A DNA stretch of 64,000 bases from Acidobacteriota bacterium (GCA_018268955.1 JAFDVO010000005.1:62001-126000), one strand, 5' to 3'; counted from the first letter of the stretch, positions 17,544-26,944 are shown. Notes: a model not told the origin generated them from the sequence alone. Numbers and translations are program-made.

Positions 17544-18541
17544 CCCCCATCAACGAAGACGCGCGCGTCGCTGCCGTCGCCAAACGCGGGAAGCTGACGC
17601 GCCGGCAGGCGGGCTTTCTGGTGCTCGTGATGGTGCACTCCGGCGTGTGCGTACGGCGGCAGTATTGCGCCTACGCGCACATCCGGCACGGCCAGAAGGT
17701 CGTCGACTTCTTCTCTTCCCTGGTTACCCGTCGTGCGGCCACCCGATACACCGCGGCGGACGGCCGAGGCCGGATTTTTCACGTTCACGGTCGCGGGCTC
17801 TACGCCGCGATTGACGAGGCGAACAACCGCAATCGCAAGCCGATCACCCTGGCGCGGGCCATCGAGCGGTTGATGCTTCTTGACGCGGTGCTGGCGCAGC
17901 CTGAGCTTCGGTGGCTTGGCACGGAGCGGGAGAAGGTCGAGTACTTCAGCCGCCGGACGCGCTTGCGCGAGGACGAGATGCCGCTCCTCAGGTTCGGGGT
18001 CGCGCCCAGGCAGACCGTCCGCTACTTCCCCGACAAGCTCCCGATTGGGGTGACGCCGGATGAGCGCTCGCACCTCTTCCTTTACCTGGTTACTCGTGAC
18101 GTGCCGGTGGACTTCCGGGCGTTCCTGCACCGGCACGCGGAGCTGTTCCGAGCGCTGACCCACTGGGAGCTGCGACTGCTGGTGCCGCGACATCTCGACG
18201 AGGCCGCACCGGTCTTCGACGTCGCCGCGCGGGAGGAGCTCGGCATGCCCCTTCGCCTGAGGGACGTAGAGGAGTTGGGCTGGTACTTCAGGCAGCGGCA
18301 GCGAGTGGAGCGAGGCGGCGTCGAGGAGGATGAAGGCCGGTATCGCCGAGCCAGTCGGCAGTTCCATGGCTACCGCTTTCGCGCCCTGTATCGGCAGTGG
18401 AAGAAGGGTGGCGACGCGTTCGTGCACGCGACCGTGTCTCGCGTCCTCGACGACGCGCTGACCAGGCGCTCGGGACGGATTGAGACGCAGGTTCTCGCAC
18501 GAACGTACCAGCAGCTCGGCTCCCTGGTCGGCTCGGCCTGA
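17540..18541 (+). CDS. ICE-encoded protein of unknown function
   Basis: Protein of 333 aa, translationally coupled to the preceding Replic_Relax-like gene (ATGA overlap). The N-terminus (RGKLTRRQAGFLVLVMVHSG) resembles a winged-helix start with a pair of Cys (VCVRRQYC); the rest is rich in Arg and Glu with no motif I can name. Because it is the last gene before the large inverted repeat, a role in DNA handling or transfer control is plausible but not shown. Confidence 0.6.
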   Translation: MTPINEDARVAAVAKRGKLTRRQAGFLVLVMVHSGVCVRRQYCAYAHIRHGQKVVDFFSSLVTRRAATRYTAADGRGRIFHVHGRGLYAAIDEANNRNRKPITLARAIERLMLLDAVLAQPELRWLGTEREKVEYFSRRTRLREDEMPLLRFGVAPRQTVRYFPDKLPIGVTPDERSHLFLYLVTRDVPVDFRAFLHRHAELFRALTHWELRLLVPRHLDEAAPVFDVAAREELGMPLRLRDVEELGWYFRQRQRVERGGVEEDEGRYRRASRQFHGYRFRALYRQWKKGGDAFVHATVSRVLDDALTRRSGRIETQVLARTYQQLGSLVGSA

Positions 18542-18900
18542 AGGGGGCATTCAAAGGTCGGCGAGGGGGGACAAAGGGGGGAGGAGGGTTTGTCCCCCAC
18601 GGGCAACCAAGTTCCCGGAGACCGGAGCCGTGACCTGGAGGCCGCGACGCATGGCGGGTAATCCGAAGTGGTTGATACGCGGCACGTTGAGGGCTTGCGC
18701 GACGCGCGGCGGTTCGTGCCGCGCGCGACAGTCGGTCAGCGCCCGAGCGGTGGAGTGTAGGGAACCGGGGCGTGAGCGACCCCCCTCGGGTGCCCTCGTT
18801 CGAGGTCCCGCGCTCTGGCGCGGGGGTCGCTCACGCCCCGGCAGCCTATGCAGGTTGTCCGGACAGATGTCCCAGTCTTCTTCCAGAACCGGAGGACGCC
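18542..18900. other. 359-bp spacer between mobilisation genes, holding a compound hairpin
   Basis: No convincing gene. It begins with a G-rich stretch (GAGGGGGGACAAAGGGGGGAGG at about 18564), continues with unassigned sequence and then holds the large inverted repeat described separately. A GGAGG ribosome site for the RHH gene is at its end. Such spacers next to mobilisation genes commonly contain oriT and regulator sites. Confidence 0.6.
18765..18841. repeat. Perfect 20-bp inverted repeat, candidate oriT or regulator site
   Basis: Arms at 18765-18784 and 18822-18841 are perfect reverse complements (CCGGGGCGTGAGCGACCCCC and its complement), separated by 37 bp. The spacer holds two more hairpins: CCTCG-TT-CGAGG (18794-18805) and CCCGCGC-TCTG-GCGCGGG (18807-18824, overlapping the right arm by three bases). 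The structure lies between the Replic_Relax-like operon and the RHH/TraG genes, where an origin of transfer is expected. There is no T-run after it, so it is not a standard terminator. Confidence 0.5.
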
Positions 18901-19212
18901 ATGCCGTTGATCAAGCCGCGCACGCGCGGTAAGCAGCTCGTGAAGCATCGCACGCGACTCGATCGCGAGAACAACGAGACCCTCTACGCGTACGCTCACT
19001 TTCTCGGTGAGTCGCCCGAGTACGTGCTCAATCAATTGATCGACACCGTGCTCGCGCGGGACAAGGAGTTCCTGCAGTGGCGCACCGAACACCAGGAATC
19101 GTTCGTGCCGCGCACGCGGACGCACAGCCGGCGCGGTGGCGGAACTCGTCGAGCGGCACCGCACGCGTCTCATCCGTCGGGAGACCCGGTGGCGGCCACG
19201 ACAGCGCGGTAG
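18901..19212 (+). CDS. Ribbon-helix-helix-like DNA-binding protein
   Basis: Protein of 103 aa. Residues 15-55 (HRTRLDRENNETLYAYAHF, then GESPEYVLNQLIDTVL) fit a ribbon-helix-helix fold: one strand, a helix, a turn with Gly, a second helix. The tail is basic and low-complexity. GGAGG lies 6 bp before the ATG. RHH proteins beside oriT often nick-position the relaxosome (TraY, NikA, MobC types) and autoregulate. Here it is 60 bp from the inverted repeat and 12 bp before traG, fitting that role (inference). Confidence 0.6.
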   Translation: MPLIKPRTRGKQLVKHRTRLDRENNETLYAYAHFLGESPEYVLNQLIDTVLARDKEFLQWRTEHQESFVPRTRTHSRRGGGTRRAAPHASHPSGDPVAATTAR

Positions 19213-19224
19213 GGGTGAAAGGAC

Positions 19225-21213
19225 ATGCTCCGCACGCTGGTTCAATCGCGTGCGCCGGTGGCGCTGACGCTGGCTGCCGCGACCGGACTGTGGGGGCTGC
19301 ACACGTACCCGATGTCACGGGACGATGTGTTCCTCGGATTGATCTCCGAGTTCGCGCCAGGCACGTATCGGCTGCTCGCGTACGGATACGCCACGCTGTG
19401 GTTCACCACTCCGTTCTGGGTGGCGTCGTTCGCGATGTCTCTGCTCGCGATCCTGTTCTACTCCCAAGCACCGTCGGTGCGTTCAAGGCCGCTGCCGCCG
19501 TTTCCGCGTCCCGATGGACGCTCAAAGCTGTCGCTCGTCCTCGGCGAAACACACTTCCACACCGCCACGGGTCGGGCGCCGAATCCGACCTGGCTGACAA
19601 TCCCGCAGCGGGGCCTCTACACGGGCATCATGGTGCTCGGCGCCGTCGGGACGGGGAAGACATCGGGCTGCATGTATCCGTACGTCGACCAGCTGCTCCG
19701 CTGGAAGGCCGACGACGAGCATCAGAAGGCGGGCGGCCTGGTCCTGGAAGTGAAGGGAGACTTCTGCGTCCAGGTGCGGTCCATCCTGGAGCGCGCGAAC
19801 CGACCGAACGACTACGTCGAGGTCGGGCTCGACACCGGCGTCTGCTACAACCCCCTGCACAACGACCTGGATCCGTACGCGGTGGCGTACGCCGTGGCGA
19901 CGCTCCTGAACAACCTGTTCGGCCGATCGAAGGAGCCGTTCTGGCAGCAGGCATACACCGACCTGCTCAAGTTCGTGATCCTGCTGCGCCGGATCTGCGA
20001 GGGATACACCACCTTCTCCGAGGTCTACCGCTACATCCTGGACGACTCGGAGATGGACCACGACATCCGGCGCCTGAAGCCGATGCTCGCGAATCCGCCA
20101 GACGCCATCGTGATCACCAACGCAGAGTATCGGGAGCACTGCGCGCACAAGCCCTGGTGCCACTGGTTCCAGGAGGATGCCGAGCACATGGCCCACCCGT
20201 ACGAGGCCGCGCTGGAGACCTTCCTGGATGGTCGCGCGGTGGTCTACGAGGTGCGCAAGCCGAAGGGCGGCGGCTGGGCGGCGCGCCGGCACCAGCTCGA
20301 TGCCGTCGAGCGGTGGTACGACCACGGCTGGAGTCGGCTCGACGGCCGGCTCCGCTCGAGCATCGTCGAGGGCGTGATCGTGTTCCTGTCGCTGTTCGAC
20401 GACAACCCCGCCGTCCATCGCGCATTCTGTCCGCCCAGAAGCGCCTACATCGACGAGCCCAAGCCCGGAGAGCCAAGGCCGCTGCCGCCGCTCGAGTCGT
20501 TGATGGAGCAGGGAAAGGTGCTGGCGCTCAACTTTCCGGTCGGCCTGAATCCCGGTCTGGCGCGAATCCTCGGCGTCATGCTGAAGCTCGATTTCCAGCG
20601 CGCGATCCTGCAGCGGATTCCGCAGATCAGCGCCAATCCTGGCCGGACGTGGCGTGACCTGCTGTTCGTCTGCGACGAGTACCACGCGTTCGCCACCGTG
20701 GGTGAAACGGACCCGACCGGAGACGAGCGCACGTTTGCGCTCTCGCGGCAGGCCAGGCTGATCCCGATCGTCGCCACGCAGAGCATCAGCTCGATCCGCT
20801 CTGCGCTGCCCGGCGACGAAAGCTGGCGGACGCTGCTCCAGTGCTTCCGCACCAAGGTCTTCCTCGCGACCAGCGACGAGTTCACGGCCAGAAACGCCGC
20901 CGAACTGTGCGGACGGCGGGACCACCTGAAGGCGCACTACAGCGTCACCGAGTCTGGGAAGGACGCGCACATCTCGCTGCTGACGGGGCGTCCCGCATCC
21001 GGAACGCAGTCGATCAGCGCCAGCAAGAGCTACGCGCCGCACCACGAGTACATCTTCTCGCCGCGGGTGTTCACCCAGCTCCAGAACGCGCAGGCCATCG
21101 TGCTGCCGTACGACGGCATCAACCCGCTGCCGGCGCAGTACTGCTACCTGAAGCCGCACTACCTGGACGTCGAGACCAGCTACTTCGACCACCTCGAGAA
21201 CGGTGCCCTATGA
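19225..21213 (+). CDS. traG: TraG/VirD4-type coupling protein
   Basis: Protein of 662 aa, the usual size of type IV coupling proteins. There are N-terminal membrane helices (about 10-27 and 48-80), Walker A GAVGTGKTSG (139-148), Walker B LLFVCDEYHAF and the TraG-type C-terminal motif RQARLIPIVATQSISS. It brings the nicked DNA-protein complex to the channel. It is coupled by ATGA overlap to trbB. Confidence 0.92.
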   Translation: MLRTLVQSRAPVALTLAAATGLWGLHTYPMSRDDVFLGLISEFAPGTYRLLAYGYATLWFTTPFWVASFAMSLLAILFYSQAPSVRSRPLPPFPRPDGRSKLSLVLGETHFHTATGRAPNPTWLTIPQRGLYTGIMVLGAVGTGKTSGCMYPYVDQLLRWKADDEHQKAGGLVLEVKGDFCVQVRSILERANRPNDYVEVGLDTGVCYNPLHNDLDPYAVAYAVATLLNNLFGRSKEPFWQQAYTDLLKFVILLRRICEGYTTFSEVYRYILDDSEMDHDIRRLKPMLANPPDAIVITNAEYREHCAHKPWCHWFQEDAEHMAHPYEAALETFLDGRAVVYEVRKPKGGGWAARRHQLDAVERWYDHGWSRLDGRLRSSIVEGVIVFLSLFDDNPAVHRAFCPPRSAYIDEPKPGEPRPLPPLESLMEQGKVLALNFPVGLNPGLARILGVMLKLDFQRAILQRIPQISANPGRTWRDLLFVCDEYHAFATVGETDPTGDERTFALSRQARLIPIVATQSISSIRSALPGDESWRTLLQCFRTKVFLATSDEFTARNAAELCGRRDHLKAHYSVTESGKDAHISLLTGRPASGTQSISASKSYAPHHEYIFSPRVFTQLQNAQAIVLPYDGINPLPAQYCYLKPHYLDVETSYFDHLENGAL

Positions 21214-22211
21214 GCAGCCTGGACCGCATCCTGCCGTTCCTGCAGCCGATCGAGGATCTGCTCCGGGACCCGGCGATCACCGAGGTGATGGTCAACGCCG
21301 GTGGGCGGCGCGTATTCGTGGAACGTGCCGGGACCGTGGAGTCGCTGCCGGACCGGACACTGGAAATCCGGAACCTGACCGTAGCAATCAAGAACATCGC
21401 CCGCGCTTGCGGCGACGAGATCTCCGAGCGTCAGCCGATTCTCGATGCCCGCCTCGAGGACGGGTCCCGCGTGGCCGCCATGTTCCCGCCGTGTTCGGTC
21501 GACGGGCCGACGCTCACTGTCCGGAAGTTCACCTACCGCTACACGCTCGACGACCTGGTCGGCGTTGGCACCCTCACCAGTGACCTGGCCCGGATGCTCC
21601 GCGACGCCGTGGACGCCAGGCACAACGTGCTCATTTCCGGCGGGACGGGAACGGGCAAGACCACACTCCTGAATGCCGTAGCCCAGACGATCCCGGCGAG
21701 CGACCGGATCGTGCTCATCGAGGAGACCTCCGAGATTCTCATCGACAAGCCCAACCTGGTCCGCTTCGAGGCGCGCCGGGCGCAGGCACCTCTCGGCCAG
21801 GAAGACCCGATGCCGGCGGTGACCATCGCGGACCTCGTTCGGGCGACCCTCCGGCACCGACCCGATCGCATCCTGGTCGGAGAAGTCCGCGGTCCGGAGG
21901 CGTTCGACCTGCTGCAGGCACTCAACACAGGCCACCTCGGTAGTCTGACGACGATCCACGCCAATACTGCCGAGCAGGCGCTGACCCGCCTGGCGCACTG
22001 CGTCCTGACGGCGAACGTCGGTCTACCTCATCGGAGCACCCGCGAGGCCATCACGCTGGCCGTGCATCTTGTCGTGCACCTCGCCCGCGCGGATGGCCGC
22101 AGAACGGTGACGCAGGTGGCTCACGTTCGGGGTTACGATGCGCAGCAGGATCGGTTCGTCGTCGAACCCTGGCTCCCCGAGGTTGCGACCCAGGAAGGAG
22201 CGACGGCATGA
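21210..22211 (+). CDS. trbB: TrbB/VirB11-like traffic ATPase
   Basis: Protein of 333 aa with the full TrbB/VirB11 set: an N-terminal domain, Walker A SGGTGTGKTT (G144-T151), the Asp box IVLIEETSEI, Walker B DRILVGEVRG and the His box GHLGSLTTIHANT. It forms hexamers at the inner membrane and switches between pilus making and DNA transfer. It starts at the ATG overlapping the traG stop and ends in an ATGA overlap with the lipoprotein gene. Confidence 0.93.
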   Translation: MSSLDRILPFLQPIEDLLRDPAITEVMVNAGGRRVFVERAGTVESLPDRTLEIRNLTVAIKNIARACGDEISERQPILDARLEDGSRVAAMFPPCSVDGPTLTVRKFTYRYTLDDLVGVGTLTSDLARMLRDAVDARHNVLISGGTGTGKTTLLNAVAQTIPASDRIVLIEETSEILIDKPNLVRFEARRAQAPLGQEDPMPAVTIADLVRATLRHRPDRILVGEVRGPEAFDLLQALNTGHLGSLTTIHANTAEQALTRLAHCVLTANVGLPHRSTREAITLAVHLVVHLARADGRRTVTQVAHVRGYDAQQDRFVVEPWLPEVATQEGATA

Positions 22212-22684
22212 GCAGACTCCCGGTATCCACCGCGGCGCTCGTCGCGGTGTGCGCGCTTGTAGGATGCGGGCGGGAAGCGACCCCTACAGGCCCGTCCGGA
22301 CCCACATCGTTCCTCGTGGGCACGTGGCGCGGCACCGTGACTATCCAGGTCGACCCGCGCTCGCCGAATCCACCGCCGCCGACGTCCGGCGAGATGACCT
22401 GGACGTTCGAGGTGGTCCCAAACACGAACATGCAGTCGTTGACGGTGACGATCCGATCGACGCACCCGTGGCTGACGATGGAGACGACGGGCTCGACGGC
22501 GTTGTCACCGAGCAACGCGCCGCCGACGCAGATCAGTACGCACGGGGACTTCACCTCGCCGCGCGGCTGTAGAGGCACGTTCGGGAGCGTTGGCGACGCT
22601 CAGGCGACGCGGATCGAGGCGGACTTCACCGGAACCGACTGCCCATCGACGTTCTCCGGGCGAGTGGTCCTGACGAAGGGCTGA
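22208..22684 (+). CDS. Secreted lipoprotein at the end of the transfer operon
   Basis: Protein of 158 aa with a lipoprotein signal: a hydrophobic start and lipobox ALVGC at about residues 16-20. The mature part is Pro/Thr-rich then beta-rich, with two later Cys (RGCRGTF and GTDCPSTF). ATGA overlap with trbB ties it to conjugation. A surface-exclusion or mating-contact role is possible, but similar small lipoproteins are common in Acidobacteriota. Function unknown. Confidence 0.65.
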   Translation: MSRLPVSTAALVAVCALVGCGREATPTGPSGPTSFLVGTWRGTVTIQVDPRSPNPPPPTSGEMTWTFEVVPNTNMQSLTVTIRSTHPWLTMETTGSTALSPSNAPPTQISTHGDFTSPRGCRGTFGSVGDAQATRIEADFTGTDCPSTFSGRVVLTKG

Positions 22685-22755
22685 TTCCAATTCTGGGGGA
22701 AGCGACATTCGGAGCGGTGTGGTACTTGGGAGGAGACCAAACGTGACGCCCATGC

Positions 22756-23772
22756 CTACCACCACATGCCGTACGGGGTCTCGGAGAGCGGCACACTTCG
22801 TTGATCGAACGTGAGGAGCGAGACCTCGGACATGACGAAGTCCTTGGTGAAAGCCAGCTTGGCGATGCCGGACAGTTCAACGCGTTCTTTGACGTCACGC
22901 TGGAAGGTACGAACGCCATCTTCCGTGTCGTCCTCCCACCGCATGTCGAACTCCATCGCCTGAACCGTGTCGAAAGCTACCGTGCACTCACCGTCACCAA
23001 TAGCAACGATCGAGGTGTTCACGCCCTCAGACTCCACGGAATCGTAGCCGTGGACCTCGAATCGGTCGCTCCGGTGACGGAAGTCCAGAGCCTGCAGCTC
23101 CTCGAAGATCGCCTCTTCGATCAGGCTCGCTTTATCCTGAATCGCCAGCCGAAGCTGTTCCACGCGCGCATCGTCGGACAGTAGCAGTTCGGTCAGCCGG
23201 GGAAGCGTCTGAAAGTACAGAAGCCCACTATACCGCTGGCATGCGAGCTTCAAGTCTTGATCGCCAGAGACGACCGCGATGTACAGCTTCTCCTTCTGAG
23301 CGTGCGCGTCTAGCATTTGAATGGCGAACGCGTCGGGGAACTCTTTGCGCTTCTTGCCTTCATTGAAGGGCGCCTCCACCCTGTCGTACCAGCGCATCAC
23401 CTTCTCGACGTCGAGGGCGTTGTACCCAAGCCGGACCACCGTGAACTGCTTCAGGAATACCGTCCATTCCTGATGCGCGAGCTTCTCGGCCTCGAATGCT
23501 TCGATCTCTGGACTGCTGAACTCGCGGGCGAATCCCTTGAGTCTTGCGAGGAACGGTGCCTTCCGTCGCGCGCCCTCGACGGCTGTTAGCACCTCAGCCA
23601 CCCGGTTCCGCAGATGGCGCTTGATCTCTCGCTCGGTCGGGTCGGGAAGGAGAAGAGCGAGCTGCCGCTTGGCGCAGGCTGGCACGAACGTCGTCAGGGC
23701 GATCGATTGAAAGTTGTACTGCTGCGAATCGAAGATGCTCGTGTCGATGAAGACCGCAGTGGGAGTCGACAT
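22756..23772 (-). CDS. PIN-domain protein (DUF4935-like), predicted RNase
   Basis: Protein of 338 aa. The N-terminal 180 residues form a PIN domain with acidic residues in order: Asp10 (VFIDTSIFD), Glu47/Glu49 (PTEREIKRH), Asp147 (KEFPDAFAI), and Asp171 and Asp173 (SGDQDLK). The C-terminal 150 residues are beta-rich and unassigned, as in DUF4935 proteins. The start overlaps the stop of the UvrD-like gene by one base (TAATG), so both are made together. PIN proteins cut RNA; a defence-effector role next to a helicase is inferred. Confidence 0.75.
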   Translation of the reverse strand: MSTPTAVFIDTSIFDSQQYNFQSIALTTFVPACAKRQLALLLPDPTEREIKRHLRNRVAEVLTAVEGARRKAPFLARLKGFAREFSSPEIEAFEAEKLAHQEWTVFLKQFTVVRLGYNALDVEKVMRWYDRVEAPFNEGKKRKEFPDAFAIQMLDAHAQKEKLYIAVVSGDQDLKLACQRYSGLLYFQTLPRLTELLLSDDARVEQLRLAIQDKASLIEEAIFEELQALDFRHRSDRFEVHGYDSVESEGVNTSIVAIGDGECTVAFDTVQAMEFDMRWEDDTEDGVRTFQRDVKERVELSGIAKLAFTKDFVMSEVSLLTFDQRSVPLSETPYGMWW

Positions 23773-25685
23773 TAGACCAGCGCGTCCCCAGCGATCGGTG
23801 CGGGGCGAGTCGGACCCAGCTCGTTGATGAACCGGGAGGCCTGGACCTGACCACCGGCAACGCCAAGCCCCATCTGAAACGCCTGTTGCACCGGGATGTG
23901 CGTTACGCTCGACAGGATCAGCGTTTCGGTCGTGCGGGTTAGCGCAACGTAGAACAGGCGCCGCTGTTCCTCAAGGCTCCGTTGCCTGTCCGCGTGCGAG
24001 GCGGTGTAGTCAATCCGCGGAATCATGCCCTCAATGCACCCCATGACGACGACAAGCTTCGCGGTCAAGCCCTTCGACTTGTGCAGACTCATCACGCGGA
24101 CGAAGTCGACATCTGTCGGGGTCTCCATCTGGGTTACGCCTGCCCGGACCTCCTGCAGAAGGTCCTCTGCGTCGAACTCCATCGTCGCAGGGAACGAGGA
24201 CGTCACGATAGTGCGAAGCGGTTCCGCCCACTCCTGACCGTCAGGAAACAGCGCCTCGGCAAGTGTGTGCCCGTGCAGCGCGCCCATCGCAGCCTCCTGT
24301 TGCCTCAACAGCACGTAACGCTGAACCAAGGACCCAGTGTGCGCGATCGTGATCTGACCCTCCGCTAGCTGCTCAAGGACCGTGCGCGGCGAGTCTCCCG
24401 TCTCCTCACACCTCGCGCGAATCCTCCGCCAACCGGCCTCGCCCAGGCCATCGCTGCCGAACCCACACCAGCATCGGAGGGCGACACGGTCCTCCGGCTC
24501 CGCGAGAAGCGTCAGGAGCGCGTACATCTCCTGCGCTTGGCACGCATCCAGCGCCTTTGGGTTTCCGTCCAGCGCCTGCTCGTTAAAGAAACTGTGGGCC
24601 ACGACCCCGGCTTCGAGAAGGGAATCCCGCACGGCGTACCCCAGCTGCCGTCGTGGAGCCAGAATCAGCACCTGACCGGCGGACACATCCCCGTGCTCGA
24701 TCCTTTGAACCACGTACTGCGCGATTCCCTGCGCCTCGGCATCCATCGACGCCCACTGCACGATCTGGACGTTGCCCGCACCATTCTCCTGTTGGGGCTG
24801 AAGCGGCCTGCCGCTCGCCGTCTGGTTATGGGTGATCAGGTTGTTCGAGAGCGTCACGACTGTCGTCGGGCATCGCCGGCAGACATTGAGGGTCTCATCG
24901 TGCGTTCCGGGATGGGCGTCTGCGAAGGTGACGATGCCCTCGGGGTGAGCGTGCTTGAAAGAGTAGATGGACTGATCTTCATCCCCGATGACGTTCAGTG
25001 ACCCGTGCTCAGCCAAGAGATCGACTAGCACCTGCTCGGCCCGGTTCAGATCCTGGAACTCGTCGACGATCACATGCTCGAACTGAGTACGCTCGTCGCA
25101 CAGCGGGTTGTTCCGCATGTACGCGAGCGTGACCGGCACCATCTCGCCGATCAACATCGCCCCGTGGAACGTGAGCCACGTCAGAAGAGCGGCTTGAAAC
25201 GCCTGATCCTGTGCATCCTGCGGCCAGCCAGGATCGTCGCTCTGTAGACGTGCCCACGCCGCGCCGAACGCCTCGAGTTTCTTCTCGGCCTCTCTAACGC
25301 CTCCAAAGGCTCGCAGGTCTTGCAGGAGAAACCGTTCCTCCGACGCTGCCAATGGCCGAGCAACCCGTCCTGTTGCGGCCAGCACCTCATTGCGCTGAAG
25401 GATCGAGAAACACAGGCCATGCAGCGTTCCCGCCCAAACCAGTTCCGCACCCTCGACGCCAAGCTCCGCGATCTCTCTCGCGATGTCCCTCGCCGCTGTT
25501 CTAGTGAATGTGCAGGCCAAGATCCGCTGGGGAACCCCGCCTTCTTCCAAAAGCCTCATGACGCGACGCTTCATGGCATACGTCTTACCGGTGCCGGGAC
25601 CCGCGAGTACGCGCAGCGGCGACTCGTCGCTCCCGGCGATGTTGAGCGCCACGCCGGCCAATCCATCGTTCCAAGCCATCTGCAT
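23772..25685 (-). CDS. UvrD/Rep-family helicase
   Basis: Protein of 637 aa with superfamily-1A motifs: Walker A LAGPGTGKT (K34), Ia CTFTRTAARDIA, II VIVDEFQDLN (208-212), III GDEDQSIYSF (about 234-243), V VMSLHKSKGL and VI FYVALTRTTETL. It is shorter than housekeeping UvrD, and the 2B region is reduced. It is encoded against the direction of the ICE genes, with the PIN gene downstream, as an inserted cargo module. UvrD-like proteins act as partners in Gabija-type and other defence systems; the role here is inferred. Confidence 0.85.
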   Translation of the reverse strand: MQMAWNDGLAGVALNIAGSDESPLRVLAGPGTGKTYAMKRRVMRLLEEGGVPQRILACTFTRTAARDIAREIAELGVEGAELVWAGTLHGLCFSILQRNEVLAATGRVARPLAASEERFLLQDLRAFGGVREAEKKLEAFGAAWARLQSDDPGWPQDAQDQAFQAALLTWLTFHGAMLIGEMVPVTLAYMRNNPLCDERTQFEHVIVDEFQDLNRAEQVLVDLLAEHGSLNVIGDEDQSIYSFKHAHPEGIVTFADAHPGTHDETLNVCRRCPTTVVTLSNNLITHNQTASGRPLQPQQENGAGNVQIVQWASMDAEAQGIAQYVVQRIEHGDVSAGQVLILAPRRQLGYAVRDSLLEAGVVAHSFFNEQALDGNPKALDACQAQEMYALLTLLAEPEDRVALRCWCGFGSDGLGEAGWRRIRARCEETGDSPRTVLEQLAEGQITIAHTGSLVQRYVLLRQQEAAMGALHGHTLAEALFPDGQEWAEPLRTIVTSSFPATMEFDAEDLLQEVRAGVTQMETPTDVDFVRVMSLHKSKGLTAKLVVVMGCIEGMIPRIDYTASHADRQRSLEEQRRLFYVALTRTTETLILSSVTHIPVQQAFQMGLGVAGGQVQASRFINELGPTRPAPIAGDALV

Positions 25686-25832
25686 AGACTACGACAGACT
25701 CTGCTGTAGGCCCGTTCGATTCGGCCATCGAGCTAGTACTCGCGCGATCGAGCGCGACAGGCACCAGGGACGCAATTCAAAGACGCAAGCTTTCAGCCCA
25801 TCTCCGCGCTCTTGCAGGCAGGGTCATGACCA

Positions 25833-26723
25833 ATGCCTGAAGCCCACAACGAAGCCGCACACTTTCTTCGAACATGTTTCGGAGGTGACGACTGGACCGC
25901 GCTGCTTCTGAAGAACGCCGAGTCTGGCAGATCTGTGCAGCGAACTGGGTCGCTGGCGTGGGTCTGTCGACGCAGCCTGATGGACTGGATTCGCATCCAA
26001 AATGCTGCTCGCTCCGACGTCTACGTCAGCTTCAACGCGCTCGCCGGCGGAGCGCAGTCGCGCAGAAGACACGACGTGGCTGCGGTCCGCCACGTGTTCC
26101 TCGACGTCGATCACAATGCGCAAGGCGTCCTTGGCCAACTGGTTCGCCGTTCGAATGTCCCGCAGCCGAGCTACGTGGTACACACTTCGCCAAATCGCGC
26201 GCACCTCCTATGGCGTGTACGTGACTTCGACACGGGTGCAGCGGAGCGATTGCAGAAGCAGATGGCCGCTGACCTCGAGGGCGATCCTGCGGCCACATCG
26301 GTAACACAGTTGACGCGACTGCCCGGGTTCTGGAACCAGAAGTACGACGAGCCATACCTGGTCTGGGTCGACTACCGCGACGTCGAACACGTCTACACTC
26401 CGCACGACTTCCCGTTTACAGACCATGCCATGCCGGTCCGGTCGGAGCCAGCTCCCGCCCCCGGGCGCCACAGTCCAGTCGAACGCGCAAATGCCTATCT
26501 CTCGCAAGTCCCACCCGCCGTGGCGGGCCAACACGGCGACCTCCACACCTTCCAGACGTGCTGCCGCATCGTCCGCGGCTTCGCGCTCGACGACGACCAG
26601 GCGCTCGCCGTGCTCGCCGACTGGAACGCCCGCTGCCAGCCGCCGTGGACCGAGCGCGAGCTCCTCCAGAAGATTGGCAGCGCCCGCCGCAACGGTCGCG
26701 AGCCCATGGGCGGATTGCTGTAG
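25833..26723 (+). CDS. RepB-like primase (archaeo-eukaryotic primase fold)
   Basis: Protein of 296 aa. An N-terminal primase-type domain shows VFLDVDHN (Asp91, Asp93) and SPNRAHLLWRV (His124), as in RepB-primase families of plasmids. The C-terminal 75 residues (residues about 220-296) resemble a PriCT-type helical domain (ending PPWTERELLQKIGSARR). Likely primes replication of the circularised or transferred element. The ATG at 25833 lacks a strong ribosome site. The divergent helicase is 147 bp upstream. Confidence 0.75.
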   Translation: MPEAHNEAAHFLRTCFGGDDWTALLLKNAESGRSVQRTGSLAWVCRRSLMDWIRIQNAARSDVYVSFNALAGGAQSRRRHDVAAVRHVFLDVDHNAQGVLGQLVRRSNVPQPSYVVHTSPNRAHLLWRVRDFDTGAAERLQKQMAADLEGDPAATSVTQLTRLPGFWNQKYDEPYLVWVDYRDVEHVYTPHDFPFTDHAMPVRSEPAPAPGRHSPVERANAYLSQVPPAVAGQHGDLHTFQTCCRIVRGFALDDDQALAVLADWNARCQPPWTERELLQKIGSARRNGREPMGGLL

Positions 26724-26944
26724 CCACGGACACCCACCCGCCGCCGCCCGAGGGCCCGCCGCCTGAGCCTTCCTGAAAGGTTTCCCGCAGATTCTGCGCT
26801 CTGGAGGGGTACGTAGACGGCCACCCCGTCACCACGTACGCGCCCACCGGGCCGTGCGTCCCACCCTCGTTCGCCAGCCGCAAGGCTGGGAACTCGGCAC
26901 CGCCGTCGATCACCGATCCTCGGCCTGCCCCATCAGGAGGACAT

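Noticed and set aside
19522..21192. 556-aa minus-strand frame opposite traG
   Set aside because: Antisense artefact of high GC third positions; Arg/Val/Leu-rich composition without any domain.
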